Shown: positions 12,307-23,883, numbered from the stretch's first letter. The stretch: 64,000 nt of DNA from Sthenelais limicola (GCA_942159475.1 OW804097.1:115146169-115210168), one strand, 5' to 3'. The notes: generated from the letters alone by a model not told the origin. A program made the numbers and translations.

Positions 12307-12542
12307 TGGGTCAGACTTTCAGAAAATGTACAATTGCAGCTGTGCACATTTAGTAACTTCTGCTTAATTAGGCTGCAATTTGGCCAATACTAGGTAAATT
12401 CGAGTATATTCGGCATTGCATTGATTCTAGCAATCAATTTGGTTAGATTGAACTGTATTTTGAACTTTATTTTCGTCTGAAATTTGAGTTATTTGAGGGG
12501 ATTGTTGAAAGTGAATTGTACATTTTCTGGTGTTATCACCCA
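12307..12542 (-). mobile_element. M1 MITE (second of a tandem pair)
   Basis: Same design as the preceding copy but several point differences, so the duplication is not recent. Confidence 0.9.
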
Positions 12543-12729
12543 GAACTGCCACCCAGGCTTGTCCTCAGGAAGGTCATACAGGGACTGGAGGGAAATGTGT
12601 AACTCCACACCTCTATGTTCAAATGTCATTATCTATGTTTTCTATTTCAGTCTCTGCCGAGTGACATTTCATCTTCATAGGATAATAATAGAGTTGCTGT
12701 GATTATGAGTCACATGTGATGACAGATAG

Positions 12730-13565
12730 CTATAGAGAGCGCGGAGAGAGAGAGTGTGAGTGAGAGAGAGGGACGGAGGTGTGGGGGGGGGGGGCGGCGA
12801 GGGAGAGCTAGGAGGGAAAGAGTCAGTGTCAGAAGAGAGAGAAAGAGAGGAAAAAGAGGAAGGGAGAAGGGAATGGAGAAAGAGAGGGAGAGAGAAGGAG
12901 TGAGAGAGAACGAGAGAGTGAGATAAAGAGAGGGAGAGATAGATAATCTGAGCAGGGAGGTATTAATATATATAAGGGAGAGAGAGGGCAGGGAGACAAG
13001 AGAGATACTCATAGAGAGACAGGCAGAGAAGGAGGAGGGAGTGAGTTAGAGCTGGGAAGGAAAGAGCTGAGAGGAAGGAGAGGGAGGGGGTAGAGAGAGG
13101 ATGCAGGAGGAGGAGAGAAAGGAGGGAGGGAGAAGAGGAAAGAGGGAAGAGATAGAGGAGGGAGTGAGTAAAAGAGACCTAGGATGGGGGGGGGGAGGAG
13201 GGGGGAGAGAGCTGGGAAGGAAAGAGTTGAGAGCTGAGAAGAAAGAGGGGAACAGGGGGAGTGGGGAGAGAGAGGATGCAGGAGGAGAGAAAGAGGTGGG
13301 AGACGAGAGAAGGGAGAGAGTGAGAGAGAGCTAGAAGGGGGAGAGAAAGAGGGGAGAGAGAGCTAGGAAGGAGAGAGCTGCGAGCTGAGAAGAGAGAGAC
13401 GGACAGGGGGAGAGAGAGGATGCAGGAGGAGGAGAGAAAGGAGGGGGAGAATGAGGAACAGAGGGGGGGGGGAGACGAAAGAGGTGAGAGATAGCAAGAA
13501 AGACAGGGAGAGGGAGGGAGGGAGGGAGGGAGAATATGAGAAGGGAGGTATATAAGGGAGTGGGC
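12730..13565 (+). repeat. GA/GGGA-rich tract of 0.8 kb
   Basis: Purine-rich on plus almost without interruption, with irregular GAGCTGGGAAGGAAAGAG units repeated about four times. No coding signal. Confidence 0.9.
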
Positions 13566-14182
13566 AAATTTACTCATATTATGAGTTATAGGACAAGCGC
13601 CTTTGGCGCTTGGATTGTAGAGGCAGTTGTGTTTCTACTTCTCATAGGAATCAGACAATTTACTGGAGTTTTAAAATTTGGAGATATCAATTTAATTGCC
13701 AAAAATGGCTAAAATCACAGGGTGCCTTTAGCATAAAATGGGGTTCCCATTTCTAGGTATTGTATTTAACTTATCGATGTAACTGTAATGGGCGAAAATT
13801 AAGCATAGTCTGAAGCATAGGTGTAGGAACCAAAACAATGCGAGCTGTGGTGGAGATGACTGAGGGGTGAGGGGAACCACTGCCATATGGGGGAGATAGT
13901 GAGAGGACAGCACTCATGACCAGCGAGGCATGATGTGACGTAATGGGTCCGACTGGGTTTTGGGGTCTCTAACAGGGAAGTGGGGTCTCCAACAGGGAAG
14001 AAAACCCCGGTACCAGGCCGGCCTCTCTTATATACTGGTCCCCGGTCTCTCCCTTTTCCACGCGGAGATCTGAGTAAGCCTCCAACCACGTCTTAATATA
14101 GAGGCTACAAGAGAGGCAGCGAGGCAGCGAATTCTCGCTGCTGCAAGGGCCCTTGCCTATCTGAGGTTTGGCCCAGTGAAGG
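13566..14182. other. Spacer downstream of the tRNA-Ile gene
   Basis: Holds a near-duplicate pair (GGGGTCTCTAACAGGGAAGT / GGGGTCTCCAACAGGGAAGA) at about 13960-13998 and AAGCGCCTTTGGCGCTT at 13595, a 17-bp palindrome. No gene recognised. Confidence 0.55.
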
Positions 14183-14186
14183 AAAA
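14183..14186 (-). terminator. Pol III terminator of the tRNA-Ile gene
   Basis: A run of four T on the minus strand begins 8 nt after the discriminator base, the usual minimal RNA polymerase III stop. Confidence 0.7.
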
Positions 14187-14193
14187 GCTTTGC

Positions 14194-14312
14194 TGCCCCA
14201 GGTGAGGTTCGAACTCACAACCTCCGCATGGCTCACAGCGCCAAGCCCTCGCTGTACGAGGGGAGAATACTGCCTATAAGTACGGCGCGCTAACCGATTG
14301 CGCCACTGGGGC
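14194..14312 (-). tRNA. tRNA-Ile (anticodon UAU) with a 45-nt intron
   Basis: Read on the minus strand this folds as a full tRNA. The 7-bp acceptor stem is GCCCCAG with CTGGGGC, followed by discriminator A. The D arm is GCGC-loop-GCGC. The anticodon stem CCGTA/TGCGG carries loop CTTATAA, and the T arm is GTGAG-TTCGAAC-CTCAC. The anticodon TAT (plus 14276-14278) decodes AUA. The loop is split after position 37 by a 45-nt intron at 14230-14274, the canonical site. From family knowledge, animal tRNA-Ile(UAU) genes typically carry an intron here, and the mature sequence is close to the vertebrate gene. A TTTT terminator follows 7 nt after the gene. All stems pair, so I read it as a functional gene rather than a SINE. 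Confidence 0.93.
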
Positions 14313-14344
14313 CGCCTGAGAAAAGGCTTGTAAAGGGCCTTGCA

Positions 14345-14725
14345 CTATATTATGTGAACTGTTTGAGGAAAATGTGTCATAAGTCAAATTTGAAAAGAGC
14401 TGATTCCAGTGATAGGAAACACTAGGAAACCTAATAAGTATTTCTATATTTTATGTTTGATATCTTTATTCTTGAAAAAAAATATGCAATGTTTCTGAAT
14501 GGGTAATTATCAGTAAAGTAATTAAATATACTCCATACGAAGGCCTTCAAAACGCAAGGATACATATTGAATACAATGTCTTGAAATTTGTTACACAGAT
14601 GTATATAATTATGAGTGCTAAAGCCTCTAAAAATCAGAACATTTCAATAAAGAAATCTTGTGATTAAAACACTTTGAAAAATATCAATATTGCGACTTGT
14701 GACTCATTTTCCTGCAAACACATCA
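14345..14725. mobile_element. M2 MITE
   Basis: GAGGAAAATGTGTCATAAGT on the left, GCGACTTGTGACTCATTTTC and CACATCACATA on the right, where M1 joins. Confidence 0.85.
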
Positions 14726-14731
14726 CATATA

Positions 14732-14864
14732 TGGGTCAGATTGTCAGAAAATGTACAATTAGCAGCTGTACACATTTGGTAAATTCTGCTAAATTAGACT
14801 GCAATTTGGTCAATACTAGAGTATTGGTGGAGGTGATTTGTACATTTTCTGAAAATCTGACCCA
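14732..14864 (-). mobile_element. M1 MITE, 133-bp deletion form
   Basis: Both TGGGTCAGA ends intact. The centre is deleted between CAATACTAG and GTATTGGTGGAGG. Abuts an M2 end. Confidence 0.88.
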
Positions 14865-15119
14865 TATATACGAGTGTTTTGTAAACCACTCTTAAAGCCC
14901 TCGCTATTTCCAGGGCTTTTATAAACATGTGCCACATTAAAGGGGCCACGGCACAGCTTCGTTTTACTCTGACATTCTTTGACGTCAAAGAATAAACTGT
15001 CACTGTATCTTTCACGCTACTTTAGTTATCATAGACATCGAGTAGACCTATTCCGTAGCCTATTCTCTTTCCCTAGTATTAGATTGACACAGGTTTATTG
15101 TTATTCCCCACACAATGTA

Positions 15120-15388
15120 TGGGTGAAGTTGCCAGAATATGTACAATTCAGCTTCACCAATTCTCTGAAATAACTCAAATTTCAGACATGAATAAAGGTC
15201 AAAAGACAGTTCCACTTAACCAAACTGATTGCTAGAATCAATGCAATGCCGAATATACTCGAATTTATCTAGTATTGGCCAAATTGCAGCGTAATTTAGC
15301 GTAATTTATTCAATGTGTACAGCTGCCAATTGAGATGATTGAGATGATTGGTGAAAGCTTATTGTACATTTCCTGACGACTGGACCCA
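15120..15388 (+). mobile_element. M1 MITE
   Basis: TGGGTGAAGTTGCCAG start. Near the right end a partial repeat of the inner flank (GATTGAGATGATTGGTGAAAG) adds length. Confidence 0.82.
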
Positions 15389-15486
15389 TCTATATGGAAA
15401 ACACCCACACACAACTCTGGGACGCAGAGCTCTGATGTCAGGGCACCTTTAAGCCAGTCACAAATAATATCCTGCCTGTGTTAGGC

Positions 15487-15711
15487 CTGTTTTCAGAAAA
15501 TGTACAATTGGCAGCTCTACACTTTTAGTAAATTCTGCTAAATTAGGCTTCAATTTGGCCAATACTAGGGAAATTCGAGTATATTTGGCCTTGCATTGAT
15601 TCTAGCAATCTGTTTGATTAGATTGTACTGTATTTTGAACTTTATTTTCGTCTGAAATTTGAATTATTTGAGGGGATTAGTGAAGGGGAATTGTAATTTA
15701 CTGGTGACCCA
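15487..15711 (-). mobile_element. M1 MITE
   Basis: The left end has lost its outer bases (CTGTTTTCAGAAAATG). The right end is TGGTGACCCA. Confidence 0.8.
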
Positions 15712-15794
15712 TTAAAGCTCTACTCTAAGCTAACATCGGCCAAAAGCTATTTTCCCATTTAATTACAACTCCGGAGGATTTTTGCCAGTTGTAT

Positions 15795-15912
15795 TTGCTA
15801 CAGGGCTTCATAAACATTTCTATTTCGGTGACCCGCCAAAATCATTTCCTTTGGTGGCGTCTCTTATTATCGCTCACCGGCGGCCATGTTGACTTCTTGT
15901 GTATAAACATGT
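15795..15912 (+). repeat. M4 dispersed repeat
   Basis: ATTTGCTACAGGGCTTCATA, CCCGCCAAAATC, then TCTTATTATCGCTCACCGGC. Confidence 0.65.
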
Positions 15913-15917
15913 ATATA

Positions 15918-16146
15918 TGGGTCAGATCGTCAGAAAATGTACAATTGGTAGCTCTACACATTTAGTAAATTTTGCTAAATTAGGCTGAAAAATTATGAAT
16001 ACCAGTTATATATATGAATATATTTGGTATTGCATTGATTGCATTGATCAGTTCAGTTATGTTAAACTGCACTTTGAAGCACGTTTTTGTCTTAAATGTG
16101 GCTTATTTGAGAGGATCGGTGAAGGGGAATTGTACATTTTCTGAAA
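15918..16146 (-). mobile_element. M1 MITE, right end eroded
   Basis: TGGGTCAGATCGTCAG start. It ends at ATTTTCTGAAAACAC. Confidence 0.82.
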
Positions 16147-16330
16147 ACACTAGCAGAATATCGATGTATTTAGTCGTATATGTTTTAAAACGATTAAATC
16201 TGGCAGGATCACCTTTGCCGTAATTCCGCTTCAAACCACCCCTCATCAGAGTAACCAATATTCTAATTAAAAGATCATGATTAAAGTCGATCGAAACACT
16301 ATAAGAGTCCATCACAATGCATGTCCAAAT

Positions 16331-16566
16331 TGGCCAGATATTCCGAAAAAGTACAATTGGCATCTGTACACATTTAGTAAATTCTGCTAAAATAGGCTGC
16401 AATTTGGCCAAGACTAGCAAAATTCGGGTATATTTGGCATTGCATTGATTCTAGCAATCTGTTTGTTAGGTTGAACTGTATTTTGAACTTTATTTTCGTC
16501 TGAAATCTTTCCTTATTCGAGAGAATTGGTGAAGCCGAATTGTACATTTTCTGGCGACCTCACCCA
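16331..16566 (-). mobile_element. M1 MITE
   Basis: TGGCCAGATATTCCG start, GGCGACCTCACCCA end. Confidence 0.85.
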
Positions 16567-17637
16567 AATGAAACCATGCTTGATATATACACGATACCCC
16601 ACGAGTATACACCAACATCATTGATAACGATTTAATATTAAAATATATCCCTACCGGTTAATCCTTTGAGGCGAATCAGCTCAATCTGGTATAATCCCTT
16701 CTTTATAATCCACAGCATATATGTATTGGATCCTTGGGTCCGTATGCACCGATGGAGACATTTAACACTGAATCTACCCACTCAGTGTCTCTGTCTATAT
16801 GATGTGGTGCCTCCCTATCTCTTAGCGTTAAGCCGGTTTATCTAGGCAATACCCTGCCTGCCTCTTTGCATTACCTCGAGTGTTTGCTTATATGCATTCA
16901 TGCATTAGTGTATTGGGGTCCTGGGCTTGGTGTGGTGGCAACGCGTACTGCAACCACTGGAGCTGTCTCTTACCATCGCTACTACCCTGTCCTCTTGTAT
17001 GTATATATACTCCAGTATAAGGAGCCGAATGAATGCCACAATTGTGTAATAATGATCTCATATGCTATGCTCCTCCTGGGTATATGATGTGTTATATGTG
17101 TATATACACACCTGCTCCTGTGTGTGTATGTGTGTCTCCCACACTGTCTGCTGTCCCTATGCCCAGTCCTATACCTCCTCCTGGTCTCCTCCTGTGTCTC
17201 TTCCTCCTCCTCCAGTCTCCTACTACTCCTCCCTGTGCTCTGGTGGCGGTCCTGCTGCCAGTGCAATGCAATGCACCCCTCTGGCAGGCCTAGCTATATG
17301 CAGTGCATCCAGTGTTGTATCATATAGATCTGCATGCATGCACTTCACCCTCTGTCTCTGTGTTATGTTAATAGGAGACAGTTGTTGAGCTGCTCAGTAA
17401 CTCCTTATTAATGAACGAGTTGCTCTACTACTCTTGTATACTGCTTCTCTAGTTGCAGCCTGTGGTTGTAGCGTCCCGGTTGGTGGCAGGCGGTGGCGGC
17501 TCCTCGCCAGGCGGTTGTTTGGCAATGGTTGTGTCGCGTCGCGGCGCGGCGGGGTCTGGAAGCATGGACCTGCATCAGCACCAGCTGGTGGAGTATACTG
17601 CTTGGGCTGCTGTCTCCCTTCCTCCTGCTACTCCTCC
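16567..17637. other. Spacer with CT/TCC-rich stretches
   Basis: About 1 kb with TCCTCCTCC-type runs near 17170-17235 and several short overlapping frames of poor composition. No domain recognised. Confidence 0.5.
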
Positions 17638-17845
17638 TGGGTAGAATTTCCAGAAAATCTACAATTTACCTTCAACAATCCACTCAAATAACCCCAATTT
17701 CAGACAAAAATATGGATGAAAATGCAGTTTAACATAAGCAAACACTTTCTATGAGTCAAGGCGACAACAGATATACCTAGTTGTAAGCATGTTTTTAATT
17801 AAGTAGAATTTGCTAAATGTGTAGATGTGCTGATTGTGCAGTTTG
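17638..17845 (+). mobile_element. M1 MITE, diverged
   Basis: GGGTAGAATTTCCAGAAAAT start. The body keeps CCCCAATTTCAGACAAAAAT and GCTAAATGTGTAGATG but not the right tip. Confidence 0.65.
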
Positions 17846-18325
17846 TGTAGATGTGACCCTCCTCCTCCTGGTACTGCTAGAGCCAGTATGCTGTCTCCTC
17901 CTCCTCCTGCAGGAGCCTTCTCCTCCAGAGCAGACGCTGCATCAGCTACACCCCCCCCCCGCACTACTACCTCCTGGGCTGAGGGTGCTGCCAGAGCCAA
18001 ATACTCTATAGATCCATCCCATAAAATATGGCAGAATTTGAATTATGTTAGTGAGATTTCCTCCAACATTTTTTTTTTTTTTTTTTTAGACGTGGTACTT
18101 TTCATTGTGCAAACAGAATCTTTTTAATTCAAAGAAAAATAAAATACGATTTTATTGACAAATTTCACATTCGCGATACGTTTCATTGGTAAGAATACAT
18201 ACATGTACAACTTCTCGGTTGAGGAATGCTTTATAGATGAACCTAATCAAATCTGGCAGAATCTAAAATGATCCACTGACATTTGCGCCAACATAAGGAT
18301 GTTTAACTCCTGGGTTGAGGAATAA
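17846..18325. other. Spacer
   Basis: TCCTCCTCC-rich start, a T run of 18 at about 18069, then unique sequence. Confidence 0.5.
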
Positions 18326-18576
18326 GTGGTTCAGATTTTCAGAAAATGTACAATTGGCAGCTGTACACATTTAGTAAACTCTGCTAAATTAGGCTACATT
18401 TTGGTGAATACTAGCTAAATTCGAGTATATTTCCTGTTGCATTGATTCTAGCAATCTGTTTGGTTAGGTTGTTTGGTTTGGTTAGGAACTGTATTTTGAA
18501 CTTTATTTCCGTCTAACATGGTTTATTTGAAAAGATTGGTGAAAGTGAATTGTGCATTTTCTGACGATTTCAACCA
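18326..18576 (-). mobile_element. M1 MITE
   Basis: GTGGTTCAGATTTTCAG start. A small internal duplication of TTGGTTAGG lengthens it. Confidence 0.85.
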
Positions 18577-19004
18577 TATTTGATTCTTATTCTGATACAA
18601 TGTCATACATATGGTAATAGATGTACAATTTCACACATTTTACAGGAATGTTTCTTTACTACAAATTCTATAAAGTTTGGAGAGAGCTTTTATTTTGGCT
18701 CTATCAGTGTTCACTTTTTTTACCAGGGAAGTTTAGGGAAGGAATAGCCTATAAACACAATGCATTTTACCGCAGGAATTTCCCAATGAAGTAAAGGGGA
18801 AAAAACGTAGGAATTCCCATACAAAATTCCCTTCTTAGCCCAGATGTTAGTGTATTACCCGAGGAGGGAGGGAGTGAGACCAGGTGGACGGGGAGCAGCC
18901 TCATAAAAGATGATTAGAAACTAAGGGAGCATTCACTGTGCTTAGTAGACTCAATTGCAGGGAGCGGGCATTTTGTGGAGCTGCATAAGAAAACGCACTC
19001 ACTT
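18577..19004. other. Unique spacer
   Basis: Nothing recognised. Confidence 0.5.
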
Positions 19005-19140
19005 AGAATAGAATAGAATAGAATAAATCTTGTTATTTGTCTAAGCGGTATACATGAGGTATAGGCAAACAGGTCGACAGGACTCTGGGAGAGTCCCAGC
19101 TCGTCCGGCCGTTACCTTTACTTTACAGAACAGTTCTTTA
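19005..19140 (-). mobile_element. LINE 3' end fragment with (ATTCT)n tail
   Basis: The minus strand ends AAGATTTATTCTATTCTATT, a polyadenylation-like TTTATT region plus a short tandem tail. Upstream GAGCTGGGACTCTCCCAGAG is a perfect hairpin (CTGGGACTCT/AGAGTCCCAG overlap). No coding remains are seen. Confidence 0.55.
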
Positions 19141-19226
19141 ACGCAAGTTATCTATGTAGTACAAGTTTACTGCATACAAGTGTGACCGTCCAAAAACCTC
19201 ACTTATCAAATAATTATTATATTAAT

Positions 19227-19608
19227 ACAAATGAGATGTGTTTGGGGAAAATAAGCCACAAGTCGCAAAAAATAAATTTTGAGATATCACCATATTTGAA
19301 AAGATCGAGACGATTCTAATGATAGTAAACATTATGCCTTCTTATACGTATTTCTATATTTTAAGTTTGATATTTGAAAAGAAAAGTTAGCAATATTTCT
19401 GGGTGGACATTGACTAGTAAGGTAGCATATAGTTATACTCTATAAGATGACCTCAGAAATGCACGGATATATTTGACACACTGTCTTGAGATTTGGTACA
19501 TGTATTTATGGTATAAACATCGTTCAGCAACGCAAAAATGATAAAATTCCAACAAATACTTCCTAAAAAAAGTTGCTAGTTGTGACTCATTTTGCTGAAA
19601 CACATCTC
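19227..19608. mobile_element. M2 MITE
   Basis: ATGAGATGTGTTTGGGG to TGACTCATTTTGCTGAAACA followed by CATCTC. Confidence 0.85.
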
Positions 19609-19649
19609 AAAACGTGATCTGCAGGTGCGCACAGAAACGGGAGATAATA

Positions 19650-19983
19650 TGGGAGTTGCATGTGTTACTGCGCATGTCTGATACAGTGTATCATGGGATG
19701 GATTTTGATGAACTCTGACATACGAATATTTGGGAACATTTTTATAAGAAAAATGCAAGAATGTTTTATCGCTTTTATAAATGTTCTATGAAAACCAAAT
19801 GCATGATGGGAACGATGGAGGCTTGTGTCATGGGAACATGTATGATACATGGATATTGACATTAGAGCATTAGTGAATATTCCATGCAGAACATGACATG
19901 TTTTCTATAGATTTTAGACTGTACCATTAGTCCCATAATTCCATGCGAATCAAGATTCAAAATGGCCGCTATGCAAGTCCCCT
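19650..19983 (-). mobile_element. M3 MITE next to an M1 end
   Basis: TGGGAGTTGCATGTG start, ATGCAAGTCCCCT end, followed by GTTGTACATTTTCTGGTG, the outer end of M1. Confidence 0.84.
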
Positions 19984-20126
19984 GTTGTACATTTTCTGGT
20001 GATTTCACTCTAGATTAGATCAACTATTACCTTTACGGTAACAGCTGAAAAACCTGGTAACTACTCCAGAAGCATATCTTTTCTTTTGTCTACCCTTTTG
20101 TCAATCATTCCTCCTATATATAATTC

Positions 20127-20353
20127 GGATCAGATTTTCAGAAAATGTACAATTGGCAGCTGTACACATTTAGTATATTCGGCTAAATTAGGCTGCAGTT
20201 TGGTCAATACTAGGTTCGAGTATATTTGGCATTGCATTGATTCTAGTAATCTTTCAGGTTGAACTGTATTTTCAACTTCAATTTCGTCTGAAATTTGAGT
20301 TATTTGAGAGAATTGGTGAGATTGAATTGAACATTTTCTAGTGACTTAACCCT
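20127..20353 (-). mobile_element. M1 MITE
   Basis: GGATCAGATTTTCAG start, GTGACTTAACCC end. A detached tip (CAATTGTACATTTTCTGGCG) follows at 20407. Confidence 0.82.
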
Positions 20354-20562
20354 CTCACAGAAGCAAGGTAATCCTCTGCAATGTTACCTACTAATTACCT
20401 AGTCGACAATTGTACATTTTCTGGCGTCTTCACTCATATAATTTGGCAAATAAATTATTTTCAAATCAAATCAGATCAAGATTTTATGGTAGATGGCAGT
20501 TAGTATGGTGTGTCCCTCTAACGATAAGAACGTGAACTAACAACACCATAGCGTGCTGCCAA

Positions 20563-20700
20563 CAATTATATTTTGGCGGCCCGCCGAAAAACGCTCTCCT
20601 GCGGTGGTTTCACTTATTACCGCTCACCACGCTTGTTTCCATCGGCTGATTTGACTGTTTCACTTCAAACTCTTCTATAAACAGTAAAATATTGATTGGT
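20563..20700 (+). repeat. M4 dispersed repeat, right part
   Basis: TTTTGGCGGCCCGCCGAAAA, CTTATTACCGCTCACC and TTCACTTCAAACTCTTCTAT. Confidence 0.6.
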
Positions 20701-20988
20701 GCTCAGGGGAAAAGGAGGTTCCGGGAAACAGGAAGATAAGGAAGGAAGGAGTAAGATAAGGATGAAAATGATTTTCCATAATTAAAGAATCAATTTGTGA
20801 TATTGTTATCAACTTTGTCATGATAGAGTGATATTGTTATCTACTTTGCCATGTAAAATGCAAAAGACAGCTTAAAAAGCTTATGCGGAGAAACAGTCAT
20901 GTTGCGATCAACAGATCGAATACAAAGTTTATCAAAACAAATCAAACCAAATTAGTGATAAACCTTTCATGCATGCAATGCTTTTACA

Positions 20989-21224
20989 TTGGTGAGTCGC
21001 CAGAAAATGTACAATTCACTTTCACCAATCCCCTCAAATAATCCAAATTTTAGACGAAAATAAAGTTCAAAATACAGTTCAACCTAACCAAACAGATTGC
21101 TAGAATCAATGCAATGCCGAATATACTCACATTTACCTAGAATTGACCAAATTGCAGCCTAATGTAGCAGAATTTACTAAATGTATACAGCTGCCAATTG
21201 TACATTTTCTGACAATCTGACCCT
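20989..21224 (+). mobile_element. M1 MITE
   Basis: TGGTGAGTCGCCAG start, GACAATCTGACCC end. Confidence 0.86.
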
Positions 21225-21373
21225 TCAGTCAGGTTCAGAAGGCAGTTTTGGACCCCTAAGTTTTAGGAGTCATTAACACTTTTAGCCTTAGTCTTAGCCT
21301 TGTGGTTAAGCTTATCGCTGGATGTGGAATCCAGGAATGTGGCCGTCTGGACCTGACTGCCTTTACATCATTA

Positions 21374-21455
21374 AGTATTTGTATTTAAATATTTTTATTC
21401 AGCGCAAAACATTATGCAACAAGTACACTATATCTCAGCCGTCGCTGAAACTAAT
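21374..21455 (-). mobile_element. M5 retroelement 3' end
   Basis: Shares GTACACTATATCTCAGCCGT and TATGCAAC with 24350-24492. Confidence 0.65.
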
Positions 21456-21910
21456 AATTCCTATATCTATATATAATATCAATATTTAAAATTTAAATAA
21501 AAATTTTAAGTAGAAGTCCAGAAGGAGGGAATTTCACTGGCAAAAATCCAAAAAGTCGTAAAAAGTGTTTTATAGACACCATCATATTCATAAAGATGAG
21601 ATTAAACGGATTCTAATGACATAACATTTAGGAAATCCAAATTTCCGCAAGAGCACATAGAGAAAAAAAAGGAGTAAAAATCGATAGAGAGACATGAACT
21701 ATGATGGGGGTATTGATTAATCAATAGAATCAATAGAGAGAAATGGAAAAAATGAATGGACTTAATCCCATTGGCATCAAGTCGAATAATTCATCAATTT
21801 CCTGGTCTCAGTTGAATTGACTATTTATAATCTGCCTTCAGCAAAAAAGAGCAGTGCAACATAATCAGCTTAATGATTATTTATTGAATTCTATTGCGCC
21901 TTTCATATAG

Positions 21911-22478
21911 CTTTAGCATACAATACACATTCTGTTATTGCACCCCTCATACAACATGGGCATGTAATACACATTCTGTTATTGCACCCCTCAAAGAGCA
22001 TGGGCATGTAATACACATTCTGTTATTGCACCCCTCATAGAGCAACGGGCATGTAATACACATTCTGTTATTGCACCCCTCATAGAGTAACGAGTGTGTA
22101 ATACGCATTCTGTTATTGCACCCCTCATACAACATGGGCATGTGATGCACATTCTGATATTGCACCCCTCATACAGCAACGGGTGTGTAATGCACATTCT
22201 GCTATTGCACCCCTGTTATTGCACCCCTCATACAGCAACGGGTGTGTAATGCACATTCTGCTATTGCACCCCTGTTATTGCACCCCTCATACAACATGGG
22301 CATGTAATACACATTCTGTTATTGCACCCCTCAAAGAGCATGGGCATGTAATACACATTCTGTTATTGCACCCCTCATAGAGCAACGGGCATGTAATACA
22401 CATTCTGTTATTGCACCCCTCATAGAGTAACGAGTGTGTAATACGCATTCTGTTATTGCACCCCTCATACAGCTTTGG
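21911..22478 (+). repeat. 44-bp tandem repeat with a duplicated ~200-bp block
   Basis: The basic unit is CTGTTATTGCACCCCTCATA followed by a variable CAACATGGGCATGTAATACA. Four consecutive variants at about 21930-22130 recur in the same order at about 22280-22475, so the array has a higher-order layout. The intervening units include two shortened ones. Confidence 0.9.
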
Positions 22479-22639
22479 TGAATATTGTAAACGTATAAGG
22501 CCATTTCCGTCAATTTTACGACTTTTAATGTAAGGCCCACTATATCATAGATAATGGCTTTGAGCAATAAAGTATCACTATATAATGCAGCTCCACCAAC
22601 CCAAATTTCAGTCGAACAAAAGAAATAAAGTTCAAAATA

Positions 22640-22855
22640 GTACAATTCAACTTCGCCAATCACCTCAAATAACCTAAATTTCAGACGAAAATAAAGTTCT
22701 AAACACAGTTCAACCTAACCAACCAGATTACTAGAATCATTGCAATATCAAATATACTCAAATTTACCTAGTAGTGACCTAATTGCAGTCTAATTTAGCA
22801 GAATTTACTAAATGTGTACAGCTGCCAATTGTACATTTTCTGAGAATCTGACCCA
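22640..22855 (+). mobile_element. M1 MITE, left end truncated
   Basis: The body runs from GTACAATTCAACTTCGCC to TGAGAATCTGACCCA. A second M1 fragment (22590-22640, with AATAAAGTTCAAAATAG) lies directly upstream. Confidence 0.82.
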
Positions 22856-23093
22856 GCAGACCCAGGAGAAAGGGGGCGTGGTCACATCAGCTCCTGTCCG
22901 AGATCTAGTGACAGTTGGAGAGATGGAGGCAGATGACAGGAGGAGGAGGAGGAGGGAGTAATTGTCGCTATTTCATATCATTATCCTAAATTAAACATGT
23001 TATTTGTCATATCTTCCTCTCTGGGCTCATCACATGTGGGACAAGACATCAGCCAATGTTGCCTACATCTCGCCTTCACTAATTCTATCAAAT

Positions 23094-23506
23094 AAATGTG
23101 ACGTGTTTCAGGAAAATGAGCCACAAGTCGCAAAATTGGTGTTTTTCAAAGTGGTTTACTTACAAGATCTCCCTGTTGGAATATTTTTATTTTTGGAGTG
23201 TCTAGTCCTTGTGGTTGTATGAAAACATTTATCAAAATTCAAGACTGTTTATTCGTTATATCAGTGCATTTCTTAGATCATTCTATTGAGTATATTTAGC
23301 TACTTTTCTGGTAATTATCGCCCCAGAAATATTGCAAATTATTTTTTCAAAAATAAAAATATCTAACTAAAAAGATAAAAGTACGTATTTGATGTCCTTA
23401 ATGTTTACATTCATTGGAATCGGCTTGATGTCACCTTTTCAAATATGGTGATATCTAAAAATCGATTTTTCGCGACTTATGACTCATTTTTCTGGAACAC
23501 ATCACA
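23094..23506. mobile_element. M2 MITE, full length
   Basis: AATGTGACGTGTTTCAGG to CGACTTATGACTCATTTTTC and GGAACACATCACA. Confidence 0.88.
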
Positions 23507-23657
23507 AATCAATGTAATTTAACAAAATAAAAGGGTTTGAACCTTAATATATTAGCACCTAGAGTGCATTGTCTAAATGTATTCTTGGGAAATGTTGGAA
23601 AACACTTTAAAATAAATATTTTCTTAGGAATGTGGGTGTTATATTTTATACTTATGT

Positions 23658-23883
23658 AAGGGCCAGAAAATGTACAAATCAGCTTCACCAATTCTCTGAA
23701 ACAACCCAAATTTCGGACGAAAATAAAGTTCAAAAGACAGCTCAAACTAACCAAACAGATTGCTAGAATCAATGCAATGCCAAATATACTCGAATTTACC
23801 TAGTATTGACCAAATTGCAGCCTATTTGAGTAGAATTGACTACATACAGCTGCCAATTGTACATTTTCTTAAAATCTGACCCA
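23658..23883 (+). mobile_element. M1 MITE
   Basis: AGGGCCAGAAAATG start, lacking the outer GTCGCC. End AAAATCTGACCCA. Confidence 0.84.

Larger units (their letters stand above)
11963..12542 (+). repeat. Tandem duplication of a 290-bp unit containing an M1 copy
   Basis: CACTTGAGTTTGAAGGATTG and the following TTCCATGCTCTTGGTCCCTC precede each of two M1 copies (12016-12251 and 12307-12542), so the flank plus M1 was duplicated together. Confidence 0.85.

Noticed and set aside
16866..18127. Cluster of short ORFs in a TCC-rich region
   Set aside because: Short, overlapping in several frames, low complexity and broken by an M1 copy; no coding signal.
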